Shown here piece after piece: positions 36,716 to 45,077 of a stretch of DNA of 64,000 nt (the first letter of the stretch is position 1; every line of letters begins with the position of its first letter). A program made the translations under genes and the position numbers. This stretch comes from an uncultured Collinsella sp. (GTDB lineage: Bacteria; Actinomycetota; Coriobacteriia; Coriobacteriales; Coriobacteriaceae): contig CATYSO010000009.1 of assembly GCA_958412345.1 (NCBI GenBank), forward strand, positions 31,402-95,401, read 5' to 3'. The notes beneath the pieces were generated by a model, which worked only from the letters and a program-made list of their open reading frames with translations, made no database searches and was not told the origin of the DNA.

Positions 36716-38086
36716 ATGGACCAGCGTTCCGTACGCGATATTCTTGCCGGTAAAACCTACTTTATCCGCACCTTTGGCTGCCAGATGAATCAGCACGACT
36801 CCGAGCGTGTGAGCGGTCTGCTTGATTCGTATGGCTGCCTCATGGCGCTCGATCCCGCGCATGCCGATATCGTTGTCTTCATGACGTGCTGCGTGCGCGA
36901 GGCCGCCGATACTCGCCTGTACGGTCAGTGCAATTCCTGCAAAAGCCTGCCGCCTTCGCCTTCGGGCAAGCGCGTGGTTGCCGTTGGCGGTTGCATCGCG
37001 CAGCGCGATGGCGAGGGCCTGCTCACCAACGTCGATAACGTCAATGTCATCTTTGGCACGCATTCCATTGCACATGTGGCCGAGCTCATTGCCGAGGCGT
37101 TCCTTGATGGTAAGCGTCATATCCGCACCAATGAGCATGAGGATACGGACGCCATGAGCATGCCGTGGCATCGCGAGACCCAGTATCACGCCTGGGTGCC
37201 CATCATGACAGGCTGCAATAATTTCTGCACCTATTGCATCGTGCCGTACGTACGCGGTCGCGAAAAGAGCCGCCCCTTCGAGGAGATTGTCGACGAGGTG
37301 ACCGGTCTGGTGCGCCAGGGCGTGCGTGAGATTACGCTGCTGGGCCAAAACGTTAACTCATATGGTCGCGATCTGTTTGGCAAGCCGCGTTTTGCCGATT
37401 TGCTGCGTGCCGTGGGCGATACGGGTGTGGAGCGTATCTTCTTTACGTCTTCGCATCCTAAGGACCTGCTGCCCGAGACCATCGACGCCATGGCCGAGAC
37501 ACCTGCCGTAATGCCGCAACTGCACCTGGCCGTCCAGTCAGGTTCGACGCGGATCCTCAAAGAGATGAATCGCCGTTATACACGCGAGGACTATCTGGGC
37601 CTGGTCGATCGCATTCGCAACCGCATACCCGATATCGCGCTCTCGACCGACATTATCGTTGGCTTCCCGGGCGAGACTGAAGAAGACTTTGAGCAGACGC
37701 TCTCGTTTGCTGAGACGGTCCGCTATGCTCAGGCCTATACCTTCATCTATTCCAAGCGTGCCGGTACCCCGGCCGCCGAGATTGACGATCCTACGCCGCA
37801 TGAGGTTATTCTCGAGCGTTTCAACCGCCTGGTTAAGGTTATCGAGACCACGGCACACGAGTATAACCAGGGCGAGCTTCATACTGTGGTTCCCGCGCTC
37901 ATTGAGGGAACGAGTAAAAAGAACGATGCGGTCCTGCTGGGCAAGAGTCCCAAGAATCAGACCGTGCATGCGCCTATCCCCGAGGGTTACAGCATCGATC
38001 AGCTTGTTGGCAAGATCGTTGATGTTGACGTTGACGTTGCCAAGACCTGGTATTTATCCGGTTCCGTTGTGGGCGAGCCGCGCTAA
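36716..38086 (+). CDS. miaB: tRNA-2-methylthio-N6-dimethylallyladenosine synthase MiaB
   Basis: Radical SAM methylthiotransferase acting on i6A37 of tRNA after MiaA. The protein of about 456 residues has the UPF0004 domain (RTFGCQMNQHDSER), the radical SAM motif CNNFCTYC near 166-173, and a TRAM domain. ATG 36716 has the better distance from AGGA (36703-36706); ATG 36710 is an alternative two codons upstream. The stop overlaps the miaA ATG. Confidence 0.94.
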   Translation: MDQRSVRDILAGKTYFIRTFGCQMNQHDSERVSGLLDSYGCLMALDPAHADIVVFMTCCVREAADTRLYGQCNSCKSLPPSPSGKRVVAVGGCIAQRDGEGLLTNVDNVNVIFGTHSIAHVAELIAEAFLDGKRHIRTNEHEDTDAMSMPWHRETQYHAWVPIMTGCNNFCTYCIVPYVRGREKSRPFEEIVDEVTGLVRQGVREITLLGQNVNSYGRDLFGKPRFADLLRAVGDTGVERIFFTSSHPKDLLPETIDAMAETPAVMPQLHLAVQSGSTRILKEMNRRYTREDYLGLVDRIRNRIPDIALSTDIIVGFPGETEEDFEQTLSFAETVRYAQAYTFIYSKRAGTPAAEIDDPTPHEVILERFNRLVKVIETTAHEYNQGELHTVVPALIEGTSKKNDAVLLGKSPKNQTVHAPIPEGYSIDQLVGKIVDVDVDVAKTWYLSGSVVGEPR

Positions 38087-39024
38087 TGGTTTCTTCCGGG
38101 GCAGGTCTTTCCGCCGTTGCGATCGTCGGTCCGACGGCGGTTGGTAAGAGTAATGTTGCCGACCGTTTGGCAGCTCGTCTTTCGTCCGAAGTGCTGTCGT
38201 GCGATGCGATGCAAATCTATCGCGGCATGGACATCGGTACCGCAAAGATGGCGCCCGATGAGTGCACGGCGCCGCTGCGTCTCGTCGACATTGTAGAGCC
38301 GGGTGTGGCATATTCTGCTGCGCTTTATCAGGCTGACGCTCGCGCGCATGTTGAACGTCTCCTTGGTTCGGGTTGCCTGCCGGTTTTTTGCGGAGGTACG
38401 GGGCTATATCTCAAGGCAGCCCTCGATGAGATGGACTTTCCCTCGGGTGAACTTGAGGACGATCGCCGTGCGGGCTATCAGGAGCTTGCCGAGCGTATTG
38501 GCGAGGAAGAACTGCATGCCCTGCTTGCCGAGCGCGATCCAGAATCGGCTGCTGTTATTCATCCCCATAACGTGCGCCGTGTGATTCGTGCGCTCGAGAT
38601 GCATGATGATGGTATCTCCTATGCACAGCAAAAAAGTCAGTTTAGTGTTCCGCGCGAGCATTATCATGCCCTATGGTTTGGTCTGACGCGTAATCGCGAG
38701 GTGCTCTACGAACGCATTAATCTGCGCGTCGATCTGATGTTTGAGCAGGGTCTTGTCGATGAGGTCCGCGGTCTTATGGCCCAGGGTCTGGGAGATGCCC
38801 TGACGTCGATGCAGGCAATTGGCTATAAAGAGATCATTGATGCTTTCAATGGCGTGATGAGCATGGATGAGGCCCGCAAACTCGTTAAGATGCGTTCGCG
38901 TCGTTATGCCAAGCGTCAGCTTTCGTGGTTTAAGCGCGATGACCGTATCGTGTGGTTTGATATGGATGAATGTACGATCGATGAGGTCGTTGAGGATATC
39001 CTGCATCGTATTGAGGCTGCCTAA
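38086..39024 (+). CDS. miaA: tRNA dimethylallyltransferase MiaA
   Basis: Transfers dimethylallyl from DMAPP to A37 of UNN-reading tRNAs, supplying the MiaB substrate. The 312 residues have P-loop GPTAVGKS (15-22), SCDAMQIYRGMDIGTAK, and the C-terminal SRRYAKRQLSWFKRD. Both ends overlap neighbouring genes by one base (TAATG), so miaB-miaA-hflX form a coupled operon. Confidence 0.95.
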   Translation: MVSSGAGLSAVAIVGPTAVGKSNVADRLAARLSSEVLSCDAMQIYRGMDIGTAKMAPDECTAPLRLVDIVEPGVAYSAALYQADARAHVERLLGSGCLPVFCGGTGLYLKAALDEMDFPSGELEDDRRAGYQELAERIGEEELHALLAERDPESAAVIHPHNVRRVIRALEMHDDGISYAQQKSQFSVPREHYHALWFGLTRNREVLYERINLRVDLMFEQGLVDEVRGLMAQGLGDALTSMQAIGYKEIIDAFNGVMSMDEARKLVKMRSRRYAKRQLSWFKRDDRIVWFDMDECTIDEVVEDILHRIEAA

Positions 39025-40313
39025 TGGCCTGTTTCCCCCTTGTTCCCACGGCACCCGAGCCCGAGCGTGCCATTTTAGTTGGTGTTGAGTGGCGCGACAA
39101 TGCATGGCCGCTCGATCGCTCGCTTGATGAGCTGGAGCGTCTTGCCCACACAGCTGGTGCCCGGTGCGTGGCACGCTTGTCGCAGCGTTTGGTAAAGCCG
39201 TATCCTAAATCGTTTATCGGTTCTGGTAAGGTTGAAGAGCTGTGCGGCCTGGTGCATCGCATGGATGCCGATGTCGTTATTTTTGACGACGACCTGACCC
39301 CCTCGCAGCAATCCTATTTGGAGAAAGCCGTGGGCGAGCCGGTAAAGATTATCGATCGTACAGCACTGATCCTGGATATCTTTGGCCTGCATGCTCAGAC
39401 GCGTGAGGGACGCCTGCAGGTACAGCTGGCACAGCTTCAATATTTGTTGCCTCGCCTGCGTGGCATGTGGAGCCATCTCGCCAAGGAGCAGACGCGCGGC
39501 GGCATCGGCTCACGTTTTGGTCAGGGCGAAAGTCAGCTCGAGGTCGACCGTCGCCTCATTCGTAATAAGATCGCTGCGCTTCGTCGTGAGCTCAAGCAGG
39601 TTGAACAGCGTCGCGATGTTCAATCCAAGAGCCGCATTGAGTCACCGGCGTTTCGCGTCGCGTTAGCCGGTTATACCAATGCCGGTAAATCGACGTTACT
39701 CAATCGTCTGACCGGCTCTACGGTACTTTCGCAGGACAAGCTGTTTGCTACGCTCGACCCGACGACGCGTTCGTATCGTCTGCCCGGCGGTCGCGGCATG
39801 ACGATTACCGATACCGTCGGCTTTATTCAAAAGCTGCCCCATGGTCTGGTCGATGCCTTTAAATCGACGCTGTCCGAGGTTTTGGGTGCCGATCTAATTC
39901 TCAAAGTCGTAGATGCGTCTGACGAGGACTATGAGCGGCAGCTGGAGGCTGTCGACCGCGTGCTTGATGAGATCGGCGCCGGAGAGCGTTTAACGCTGAC
40001 CGTATTCAATAAAATCGATCTTCTCGATAGCGTCGATCGATTGAGTTTCCGTCGTCGCTATCCCGAGGCCGTTCTGTTCTCGGCCCAAACGGGCGAGGGG
40101 CTCGACGATCTCGTCGACCGGATTGCTCGCGAGGCAGCTGCCACCGATGTGTTGCTCTCCGCTGATATCCCGTATCGTGAGGGCGCTCTCATCACGCTGG
40201 TGCATGAGCAGGGAACCCTTCTGCATGAGGAATATCTCGAGGACGGCGTTCGCATTGTGGCGAAGTTGCCGGCTCGTATTGCACCGCGGCTCGAGCGTTA
40301 TCGCACCGAGTAG
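39024..40313 (+). CDS. hflX: Ribosome-associated GTPase HflX
   Basis: GTPase that splits stalled 70S ribosomes. The 429 residues have the HflX N-terminal domain, the RGGIGSRFGQGESQLE segment, a coiled-coil linker, and a G domain with G1 GYTNAGKST (about 216-224) and DTVGFIQKLPH. Its last 16 bases overlap the convergent membrane-protein gene. Confidence 0.93.
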   Translation: MACFPLVPTAPEPERAILVGVEWRDNAWPLDRSLDELERLAHTAGARCVARLSQRLVKPYPKSFIGSGKVEELCGLVHRMDADVVIFDDDLTPSQQSYLEKAVGEPVKIIDRTALILDIFGLHAQTREGRLQVQLAQLQYLLPRLRGMWSHLAKEQTRGGIGSRFGQGESQLEVDRRLIRNKIAALRRELKQVEQRRDVQSKSRIESPAFRVALAGYTNAGKSTLLNRLTGSTVLSQDKLFATLDPTTRSYRLPGGRGMTITDTVGFIQKLPHGLVDAFKSTLSEVLGADLILKVVDASDEDYERQLEAVDRVLDEIGAGERLTLTVFNKIDLLDSVDRLSFRRRYPEAVLFSAQTGEGLDDLVDRIAREAAATDVLLSADIPYREGALITLVHEQGTLLHEEYLEDGVRIVAKLPARIAPRLERYRTE

Positions 40314-41002
40314 ACGAGCTCCAAAATGCCCAGAATGATGGGCTGATGCAGCAGATAAAAGGGGAGAGCGTGACGTCCAAGGCTGGCGAGCGCCGGCAGG
40401 GGGTTGGCGTAGGCCCAGCTAGGGACGGTCTTATCGATTCCCTGCGCTATGTGTGCGGCGAAGTATCCTGCAAGATACATAAAGATAAACGGGATGATGG
40501 GGTAGTAATCACCTGAGATAAACCCAGGGCTCGGAAATCCCAGCCACGCCAGGTAGGGGACAGGGTAGATCGTTTTGGGGATGCTCCAGGTGATTGCGAA
40601 CAACATAAGGCATAGGGGCATGCCCCATCTCGCCGTTATCTTCTTAAGGACGGGATCGGTCAACGCTACGATGCCGGTGCATGCGGCCATGCAGTAGATG
40701 ATGCCAAAATTAACCGAATCGTCGACTGAGACAAGTGTTGTTGCCAACCAGACAACGAGTGCTGCTAAGGCGTATTTGGCGGCACGTTTGATATTGTTGC
40801 GCGAAAGGGTGCACATCCAACCGGCGATAAACAAAAATACCCAGCTGATGCTGGCGCGCCAGATGTCTTGAAAGACTGACTGGGTAAACCAGGGCATATC
40901 CCAGCCGTACAGGTAGGCGAGATCATAGCAAGCGTGAAAACCTGCCATAGAAATCATCGTAAACCCGCGGACGGTATCAAATATGGTTATGCGTTTTTGC
41001 AT
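40298..41002 (-). CDS. DUF1624 (heparan-alpha-glucosaminide N-acetyltransferase-like) membrane protein
   Basis: The 234 residues start IFDTVRGFTMISMAGFHACYDL, the signature of DUF1624/HGSNAT-type acyltransferase-fold proteins, and contain about six to seven hydrophobic helices. It may acylate a cell-surface sugar; the substrate is unknown. Its ATG overlaps the lexA stop by one base (TAATG), so it is the second gene of a lexA operon and probably SOS-controlled. The 3' end overlaps hflX. Confidence 0.8.
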   Translation of the reverse strand: MQKRITIFDTVRGFTMISMAGFHACYDLAYLYGWDMPWFTQSVFQDIWRASISWVFLFIAGWMCTLSRNNIKRAAKYALAALVVWLATTLVSVDDSVNFGIIYCMAACTGIVALTDPVLKKITARWGMPLCLMLFAITWSIPKTIYPVPYLAWLGFPSPGFISGDYYPIIPFIFMYLAGYFAAHIAQGIDKTVPSWAYANPLPALASLGRHALPFYLLHQPIILGILELVYSVR

Positions 41003-41646
41003 TACGAGAACCGGCGCATCAAGCCGACGACTTTGCCCAGGATAACGGGATTCGTTGCATAGATAGGTTCCATGGTGTCGTTCTCGGGCTGCAAGCGCAC
41101 ACGCCCCTGCTCCTTGTAGAACGTCTTGACGGTCGCCGAACCATCAATCATGGCCACGACAATTTCGCCGTTCATGGCACTCTTTTGTTCACGGACGATG
41201 ATGTAATCGCCATTGAAGATGCCGACATTGATCATTGAGCTCCCATGCACCTCAAGGATAAAGGAACCCTGATCAGTGGCGATTTCGGTCGGGATAGTAA
41301 ACGTGTCTTCGATATTCTGCTCGGCCAGAATGGGGATCCCAGCCGCGACGCGACCAACGAGCGGTAGCGAGACCGTTCCGCGAGGTGCGGTGGGCTCGTC
41401 AGATTTAGAAATTGAGACAGAGGAACCGTCCTCGTTAAAGAGTTCCAGGGCGCGCGGCTTGGTGGCATCGCGCTTGAGCAGCCCGCGCGCCTCCAGGGCA
41501 GAGAGATGGGCGTGCACGGTGCTTGGGGAGGAAAGGCCCACGGCAGAAGCCATCTCGCGCACGCTGGGCGGATAACCCTTCTCCTGCTGATATTCCTTGA
41601 TGAAGTCGTAAATTTGCTGCTGACGCTTGGTAATTTTGCGAGCCAT
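41002..41646 (-). CDS. lexA: SOS repressor LexA
   Basis: The 214-residue repressor has an N-terminal winged helix (about 1-65), the self-cleavage site Ala102-Gly103, catalytic Ser137 and Lys174. ATG 41646 is preceded by AGAGGA. In-frame starts further upstream would cross the SOS operators. Divergent from the LysM protein gene, with three GAAC-N4-GTTC-type sites between them. Confidence 0.95.
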   Translation of the reverse strand: MARKITKRQQQIYDFIKEYQQEKGYPPSVREMASAVGLSSPSTVHAHLSALEARGLLKRDATKPRALELFNEDGSSVSISKSDEPTAPRGTVSLPLVGRVAAGIPILAEQNIEDTFTIPTEIATDQGSFILEVHGSSMINVGIFNGDYIIVREQKSAMNGEIVVAMIDGSATVKTFYKEQGRVRLQPENDTMEPIYATNPVILGKVVGLMRRFS

Positions 41647-41669
41647 CAGGGCATCCTCTCTACCCATGT

Positions 41670-41739
41670 CAAACAAATGTTCGAATTTTGCTTGACAGGA
41701 ACAACTGTTCGAAGATAATAATAACCGAACATTCGTTCT
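41670..41739. promoter_or_regulatory. Three SOS boxes and promoter in the lexA/yneA-like intergenic region
   Basis: GGAACAACTGTTCG (41698-41711) and CGAACATTCGTTCT (41726-41739) both fit GAAC-N4-GTTC. CAAACAAATGTTCG (41670-41683) has one mismatch in the left half. TTGACA (41692-41697) with TAATAA (41716-41721), spacer 18, is a rightward promoter whose spacer is filled by the middle box. Confidence 0.85.
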
Positions 41740-41806
41740 CGCGCTAGACATTTTTGTCCGCGCGGCTTGATAAAACTGTTCTCAGCAAAACACGCGAGAG
41801 GAGAAC

Positions 41807-42259
41807 ATGATGAACGCAACGAATATGGTCCAGGGAAACCTCGCCCTTAAGCTCGAGACGCCTGCAGAACCCACTTTTACGGTTGTTCAGGGTGGCCGCT
41901 CCGGCATTCAACCTTTGACCGTAAAGCCTGCTCGCAATCAGCAGGCTGTAGTCGCGCCGGCCCGCGTTGCCCTGAAGGTTCCGACGATTGTCGCCGTCGC
42001 CGTTGCGCTTACGCTCTTCTTTGTCCTCGCTACTTCGGTCTTTAGCGCTCGTCACGCCGCGTATGCCGAGTCCGTTTCCAACATTACTTACGAGACCATT
42101 CGCGTTCAGACTGGCGATTCTCTTTGGTCGCTTGCCGAGGAATATCCAATCGAAGGCCTTTCCACGCAAGAGACTTCCGACATGATCCGTAACGTCAATC
42201 ATCTGGAGCATGGTTCGCTCGCCGCCGGTGCGCATCTTAAGGTTCCTGCTCGTTCGTAA
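41807..42259 (+). CDS. LysM membrane protein, YneA-like SOS cell-division inhibitor
   Basis: The 150 residues have a cytoplasmic N-terminus, one membrane helix (about 59-80: TIVAVAVALTLFFVLATSVF), and an extracellular LysM domain (about 95-148: IRVQTGDSLWSLAEEYP). Size, topology and divergence from lexA with SOS boxes match YneA of Bacillus and the Rv2719c/DivS-type proteins of actinobacteria, which block division during DNA damage. The nrdR neighbour repeats the mycobacterial order. GAGAGGAG precedes ATG 41807. Confidence 0.82.
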   Translation: MMNATNMVQGNLALKLETPAEPTFTVVQGGRSGIQPLTVKPARNQQAVVAPARVALKVPTIVAVAVALTLFFVLATSVFSARHAAYAESVSNITYETIRVQTGDSLWSLAEEYPIEGLSTQETSDMIRNVNHLEHGSLAAGAHLKVPARS

Positions 42260-42310
42260 TCATTATCGCGCTGCGCATGGTACCCTTGTTATCGTTTAAG
42301 AGGAGGTACC

Positions 42311-42754
42311 ATGCGCTGTCCCAAATGCGGCAAGGCACATACCCGCGTCGTTGATTCCCGTATGCAGGAGTCAAATAACACCATTAAGCGCCGTCGCGAA
42401 TGTTGCTCGTGTAACTATCGCTTTACAACGTTCGAGCGATGCGAGGACCCTATCGAGGTCATTAAGTCAGACGGAACCAAGCAGCGGTTCGATCGCAATA
42501 AGCTGCTCGTCGGCTTGATGCGCGCCACCATCAAGCGCGATATCGACACTAAGAAGCTCAATGAGATTATCGACGACATCGAGGTCGAGCTGCGCTCTCG
42601 TACACTGACGGCCGTCACGTCCCATGAGTTGGGTGACATGGTGCTCAAGCGCTTGGCCAAGATTGACAAGGTGGCGTACATCCGCTTTGCCTCGGTCTAC
42701 CGCGATTTCAAAGACGTCGATGAGTTTCTTCAAGAGCTCGACAAGCTAAGGTGA
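42311..42754 (+). CDS. nrdR: Transcriptional repressor NrdR
   Basis: Represses ribonucleotide reductase genes in response to ATP/dATP. The 147 residues have an N-terminal zinc ribbon (CPKC near 3-6, CSC near 32-34) and an ATP-cone (about 49-139). GAGGAGG before ATG 42311 is strong. dut follows after 4 bases, linking two nucleotide-pool genes. Confidence 0.95.
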   Translation: MRCPKCGKAHTRVVDSRMQESNNTIKRRRECCSCNYRFTTFERCEDPIEVIKSDGTKQRFDRNKLLVGLMRATIKRDIDTKKLNEIIDDIEVELRSRTLTAVTSHELGDMVLKRLAKIDKVAYIRFASVYRDFKDVDEFLQELDKLR

Positions 42755-42758
42755 TTCC

Positions 42759-43202
42759 ATGTCCAACATTACCGTCAACATAAAGCGTCTCGATCCCACC
42801 GTCGAGCTTCCCAAATACGCCCATCCCACTGATGCCGGCTTGGATTTGCGCTCCAACGAGGACTGCGTCCTGAAGCCCTTCGAACGCCGTCTGGTCTCTA
42901 CGGGGCTGGCCATCGCCCTGCCCGATGGCTACGCCGGCTTCGTCCAGCCCCGCAGCGGCTTGGCCATCAAGCAGGGCCTGTCTATAGTCAATACGCCGGG
43001 CCTCATCGACGCCCACTACCGAGGAGAACTCAAGGTTATCCTCATCAACCTGGATCCCACCAACGACATCCAAATCAACAAAGGCGACCGCATAGCCCAA
43101 CTCGTCATCCAAGAAGTCCCCACGGTCAACCTCATAGAAGTAGAAGAACTAGACATAACCGACCGAGGAGCCGGCGGTTTCGGTTCTAGCGGCGTATTGT
43201 AA
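42759..43202 (+). CDS. dut: Deoxyuridine 5'-triphosphate nucleotidohydrolase
   Basis: Trimeric dUTPase that keeps uracil out of DNA and supplies dUMP. The 147 residues show the conserved motifs: [12 protein letters not shown] (1), [10 protein letters not shown] (2), [10 protein letters not shown] (3), GDRIAQLVI (4) and GAGGFGSSG (5). The gene's last 100 bases contain several rare-looking ATA and AGA codons, just before the palindrome block. Confidence 0.95.
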   Translation: MSNITVNIKRLDPTVELPKYAHPTDAGLDLRSNEDCVLKPFERRLVSTGLAIALPDGYAGFVQPRSGLAIKQGLSIVNTPGLIDAHYRGELKVILINLDPTNDIQINKGDRIAQLVIQEVPTVNLIEVEELDITDRGAGGFGSSGVL

Positions 43203-43207
43203 TGTCC

Positions 43208-43311
43208 GCTCACCCGTGGGAGGCCCCTATATATCATTCCATGCTCAAACATTCTCGCTGCGCTGCGAAACTGCGCGTGGAACGATATATAGGGGTCTCC
43301 CACGGGTGAGC
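43208..43311. repeat. Long hairpin repeat, copy 1 (after dut)
   Basis: Arms of 37 bases (43208-43244 and 43275-43311) pair with only three mismatches; two of the three form G-U pairs in a plus-strand RNA. The inner core between the TTCCA/TGGAA marks contains the AAACATTCTCGC segment that recurs in copies 2 and 3. It may also serve as the dut terminator. Confidence 0.85.
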
Positions 43312-43390
43312 TACGTTTACTTGCTAGCGGCTACGCCGGGTTCGCCCCCAGTTAGAGCCTGCGAAGGTAGAAACAAATAATCTAATAACA

Positions 43391-43437
43391 GTTAGTTGAT
43401 ACGACAAAGGAACTGTTCCTTTGTCGTATCAACTAAC
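43391..43437. repeat. Perfect 47-base palindrome
   Basis: 23-base arms starting GTTAGTTGATACGAC are exact reverse complements around one central T. It is AT-richer than the neighbouring hairpin repeats and shares no sequence with them. No gene is recognised in 43312-43471 apart from this. Confidence 0.85.
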
Positions 43438-43471
43438 CAGTATGAATAATTTTGTTACAAGCAAGAAGCCT

Positions 43472-43574
43472 CCCGTTCGGGGCTCACCCATATCGTTCCA
43501 CGCGCAGTTTCGCAGCGAGCGCAGCGAAGCGAGAATGTTTGAGCATGGAATGATATGGGTGAGCCCCGAACGGG
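43472..43574. repeat. Long hairpin repeat, copy 2 (inverted)
   Basis: Arms of 32 bases (43472-43503 and 43543-43574) pair with two mismatches. The core is the reverse complement of copy 1 (GCGAGAATGTTTGAGCATGG), with a short extra GCGAAGCGA-like duplication. The outermost stem (CCCGTTCGGGGCTC) differs from copy 1, yet it is again self-complementary. Confidence 0.85.
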
Positions 43575-43591
43575 CGGGATTAGTGCGCCCT

Positions 43592-43629
43592 GCGCAGCGA
43601 GAATGTTTGAGCATGGAATGATATATGGG
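43592..43629. repeat. Hairpin repeat, copy 3 (half element)
   Basis: GCAGCGAGAATGTTTGAGCA through GGAATGATATATGGG matches the right half of copy 2 and the reverse complement of copy 1's left half. The left arm is missing, so this copy is truncated. It ends about 30 bases before the glycosyltransferase stop codon. Confidence 0.75.
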
Positions 43630-43657
43630 CGGCTCCCGCCGAGCAGCGGACTATCGC

Positions 43658-44959
43658 CTAGCGGATATGCGCTGGCTTGCCGCCCCAGTAGAAGCGGCAG
43701 AAGGCTCGTTTGCGCTTTTGGGGTTTGCCTACGAGCTCCATGGTAGCGATGGCGATGTCCTCGGCTGCGCGTGGACGGCGTAGTACTTCGCCGTTGATGA
43801 GCAGTGCCTTGAGCGACTCAGGATGATCGTGGAGATGACGCAACGTCACGATGAGCTCTCGTGCGGTGGTGACATGCATGCTGGCGCCCATGCCGGTGAG
43901 CATGGTGGTGTTGGCCTTTTCCTGGCCATAGGACTTGCCCAGCAGGATCATCGGCAGGTGTGCGCACAGGCATTCGGTGACGGTGAGTCCGCCCGATTTG
44001 AGGATTGCCAGGTCGCACCCGTGCATGAGGGCCGCCATGTCGTCGACATAGTCCAGCACCGTGACATTTTCGAGCTTCATGGCATCGAAGAGCGTTTTGA
44101 GGCGGGTGGCATATTCGGTGTCTTTGCCCGGCAAAAAGACAAAGTGCATGTCTTCGAAGCTGCGTAGGAAGGGGAGGGTGCGGTCCATCTCCGCGCGAAA
44201 GCGAACGTACGGTTGAGGCAAGCTGGCACCGGCCATTACCAGCACGACGGTCTTGTCAGTGGGGAGGTTGAACTTAGCTAGCTCTTCCTCGCGATCGTAA
44301 TCCGTGTCGAATCCGGCGCGAATAGGAATGCCGGTAATGCGAATCTTTGTCTCGAGCACCTTGCGCGGACGCAGCGTTTCGGCCATAAATTCGTTGGCAA
44401 CACAGAATAAATCGGTGTCCATGTGGGGCCACCATCCCTCGACTTCGTAGTCGGTCGGTACGCAGATGACCGGATAATCGATACCCGTAATTACGCGGGC
44501 GCCCACGGCAACATTGGCTGCTGTGATGTGCGTTGCAACCACGGCTATGGGCCTGCGGCTACGAATATATTCGTTGAAGGCGGGGAACATAATTCGCGAC
44601 CATGCCGTTCCGCCACCCCAGAGAAGATGTCCCGTAAGCGTATATCGCCAGGTCAGGTCGTAAATGGGGCGCGTGGCTCCCGTAAAAGAAGCTGCGGTTT
44701 TATTGCCGTCGAATTTAATACGTCCAAAATCAAGGATATCTAGTACTTCAATCTCAACATCCTCGGGGATGCCATTGGTGCCGCGGATGAGGTCGAATGC
44801 CTGCGCAATCGCATTTGCGGCGGCCTTGTGGCCCGAGCCGACCGAGGCGTGCACGATGGTCACGAGAGGTTTTTGCTGAGCCAAGAGCGTGGTTTGCTCC
44901 GATTGGGGAGTGCTGAGCTCGAGCAGGGGAGCGTCGTCGCTCGTCTGCGTCTGATCCAT
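43658..44959 (-). CDS. MGDG synthase/UgtP-type glycolipid glycosyltransferase
   Basis: The 433-residue GT28-family protein contains HASVGSGHKAAANAI near the N-terminus, the MGDG_synth domain, and a GT-B C-terminal half with LAILKSGGLTVTECL, the UDP-sugar-binding region. It probably adds glucose or galactose to diacylglycerol for glycolipids or lipoteichoic acid anchors. ATG 44959 is preferred because GGGGAG lies 8 bases upstream; an in-frame ATG at 44998 lacks an RBS. Divergent from trxB. Confidence 0.85.
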   Translation of the reverse strand: MDQTQTSDDAPLLELSTPQSEQTTLLAQQKPLVTIVHASVGSGHKAAANAIAQAFDLIRGTNGIPEDVEIEVLDILDFGRIKFDGNKTAASFTGATRPIYDLTWRYTLTGHLLWGGGTAWSRIMFPAFNEYIRSRRPIAVVATHITAANVAVGARVITGIDYPVICVPTDYEVEGWWPHMDTDLFCVANEFMAETLRPRKVLETKIRITGIPIRAGFDTDYDREEELAKFNLPTDKTVVLVMAGASLPQPYVRFRAEMDRTLPFLRSFEDMHFVFLPGKDTEYATRLKTLFDAMKLENVTVLDYVDDMAALMHGCDLAILKSGGLTVTECLCAHLPMILLGKSYGQEKANTTMLTGMGASMHVTTARELIVTLRHLHDHPESLKALLINGEVLRRPRAAEDIAIATMELVGKPQKRKRAFCRFYWGGKPAHIR

Positions 44960-45077
44960 CGATAACTCCCCTTCGACGTTATAACACGGATTTATCATTG
45001 TAGTGCATGAGTGTCACGTTCACGTAAATTTGGGTATGAGCGCAAAGAACGACAACGTTTCGACGAGAGGACTCTTC

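Noticed and set aside
43391..43437. GGAACTGTTCC centre of the 47-base palindrome as an SOS box
   Set aside because: The half-sites are one base apart, not the four of GAAC-N4-GTTC.
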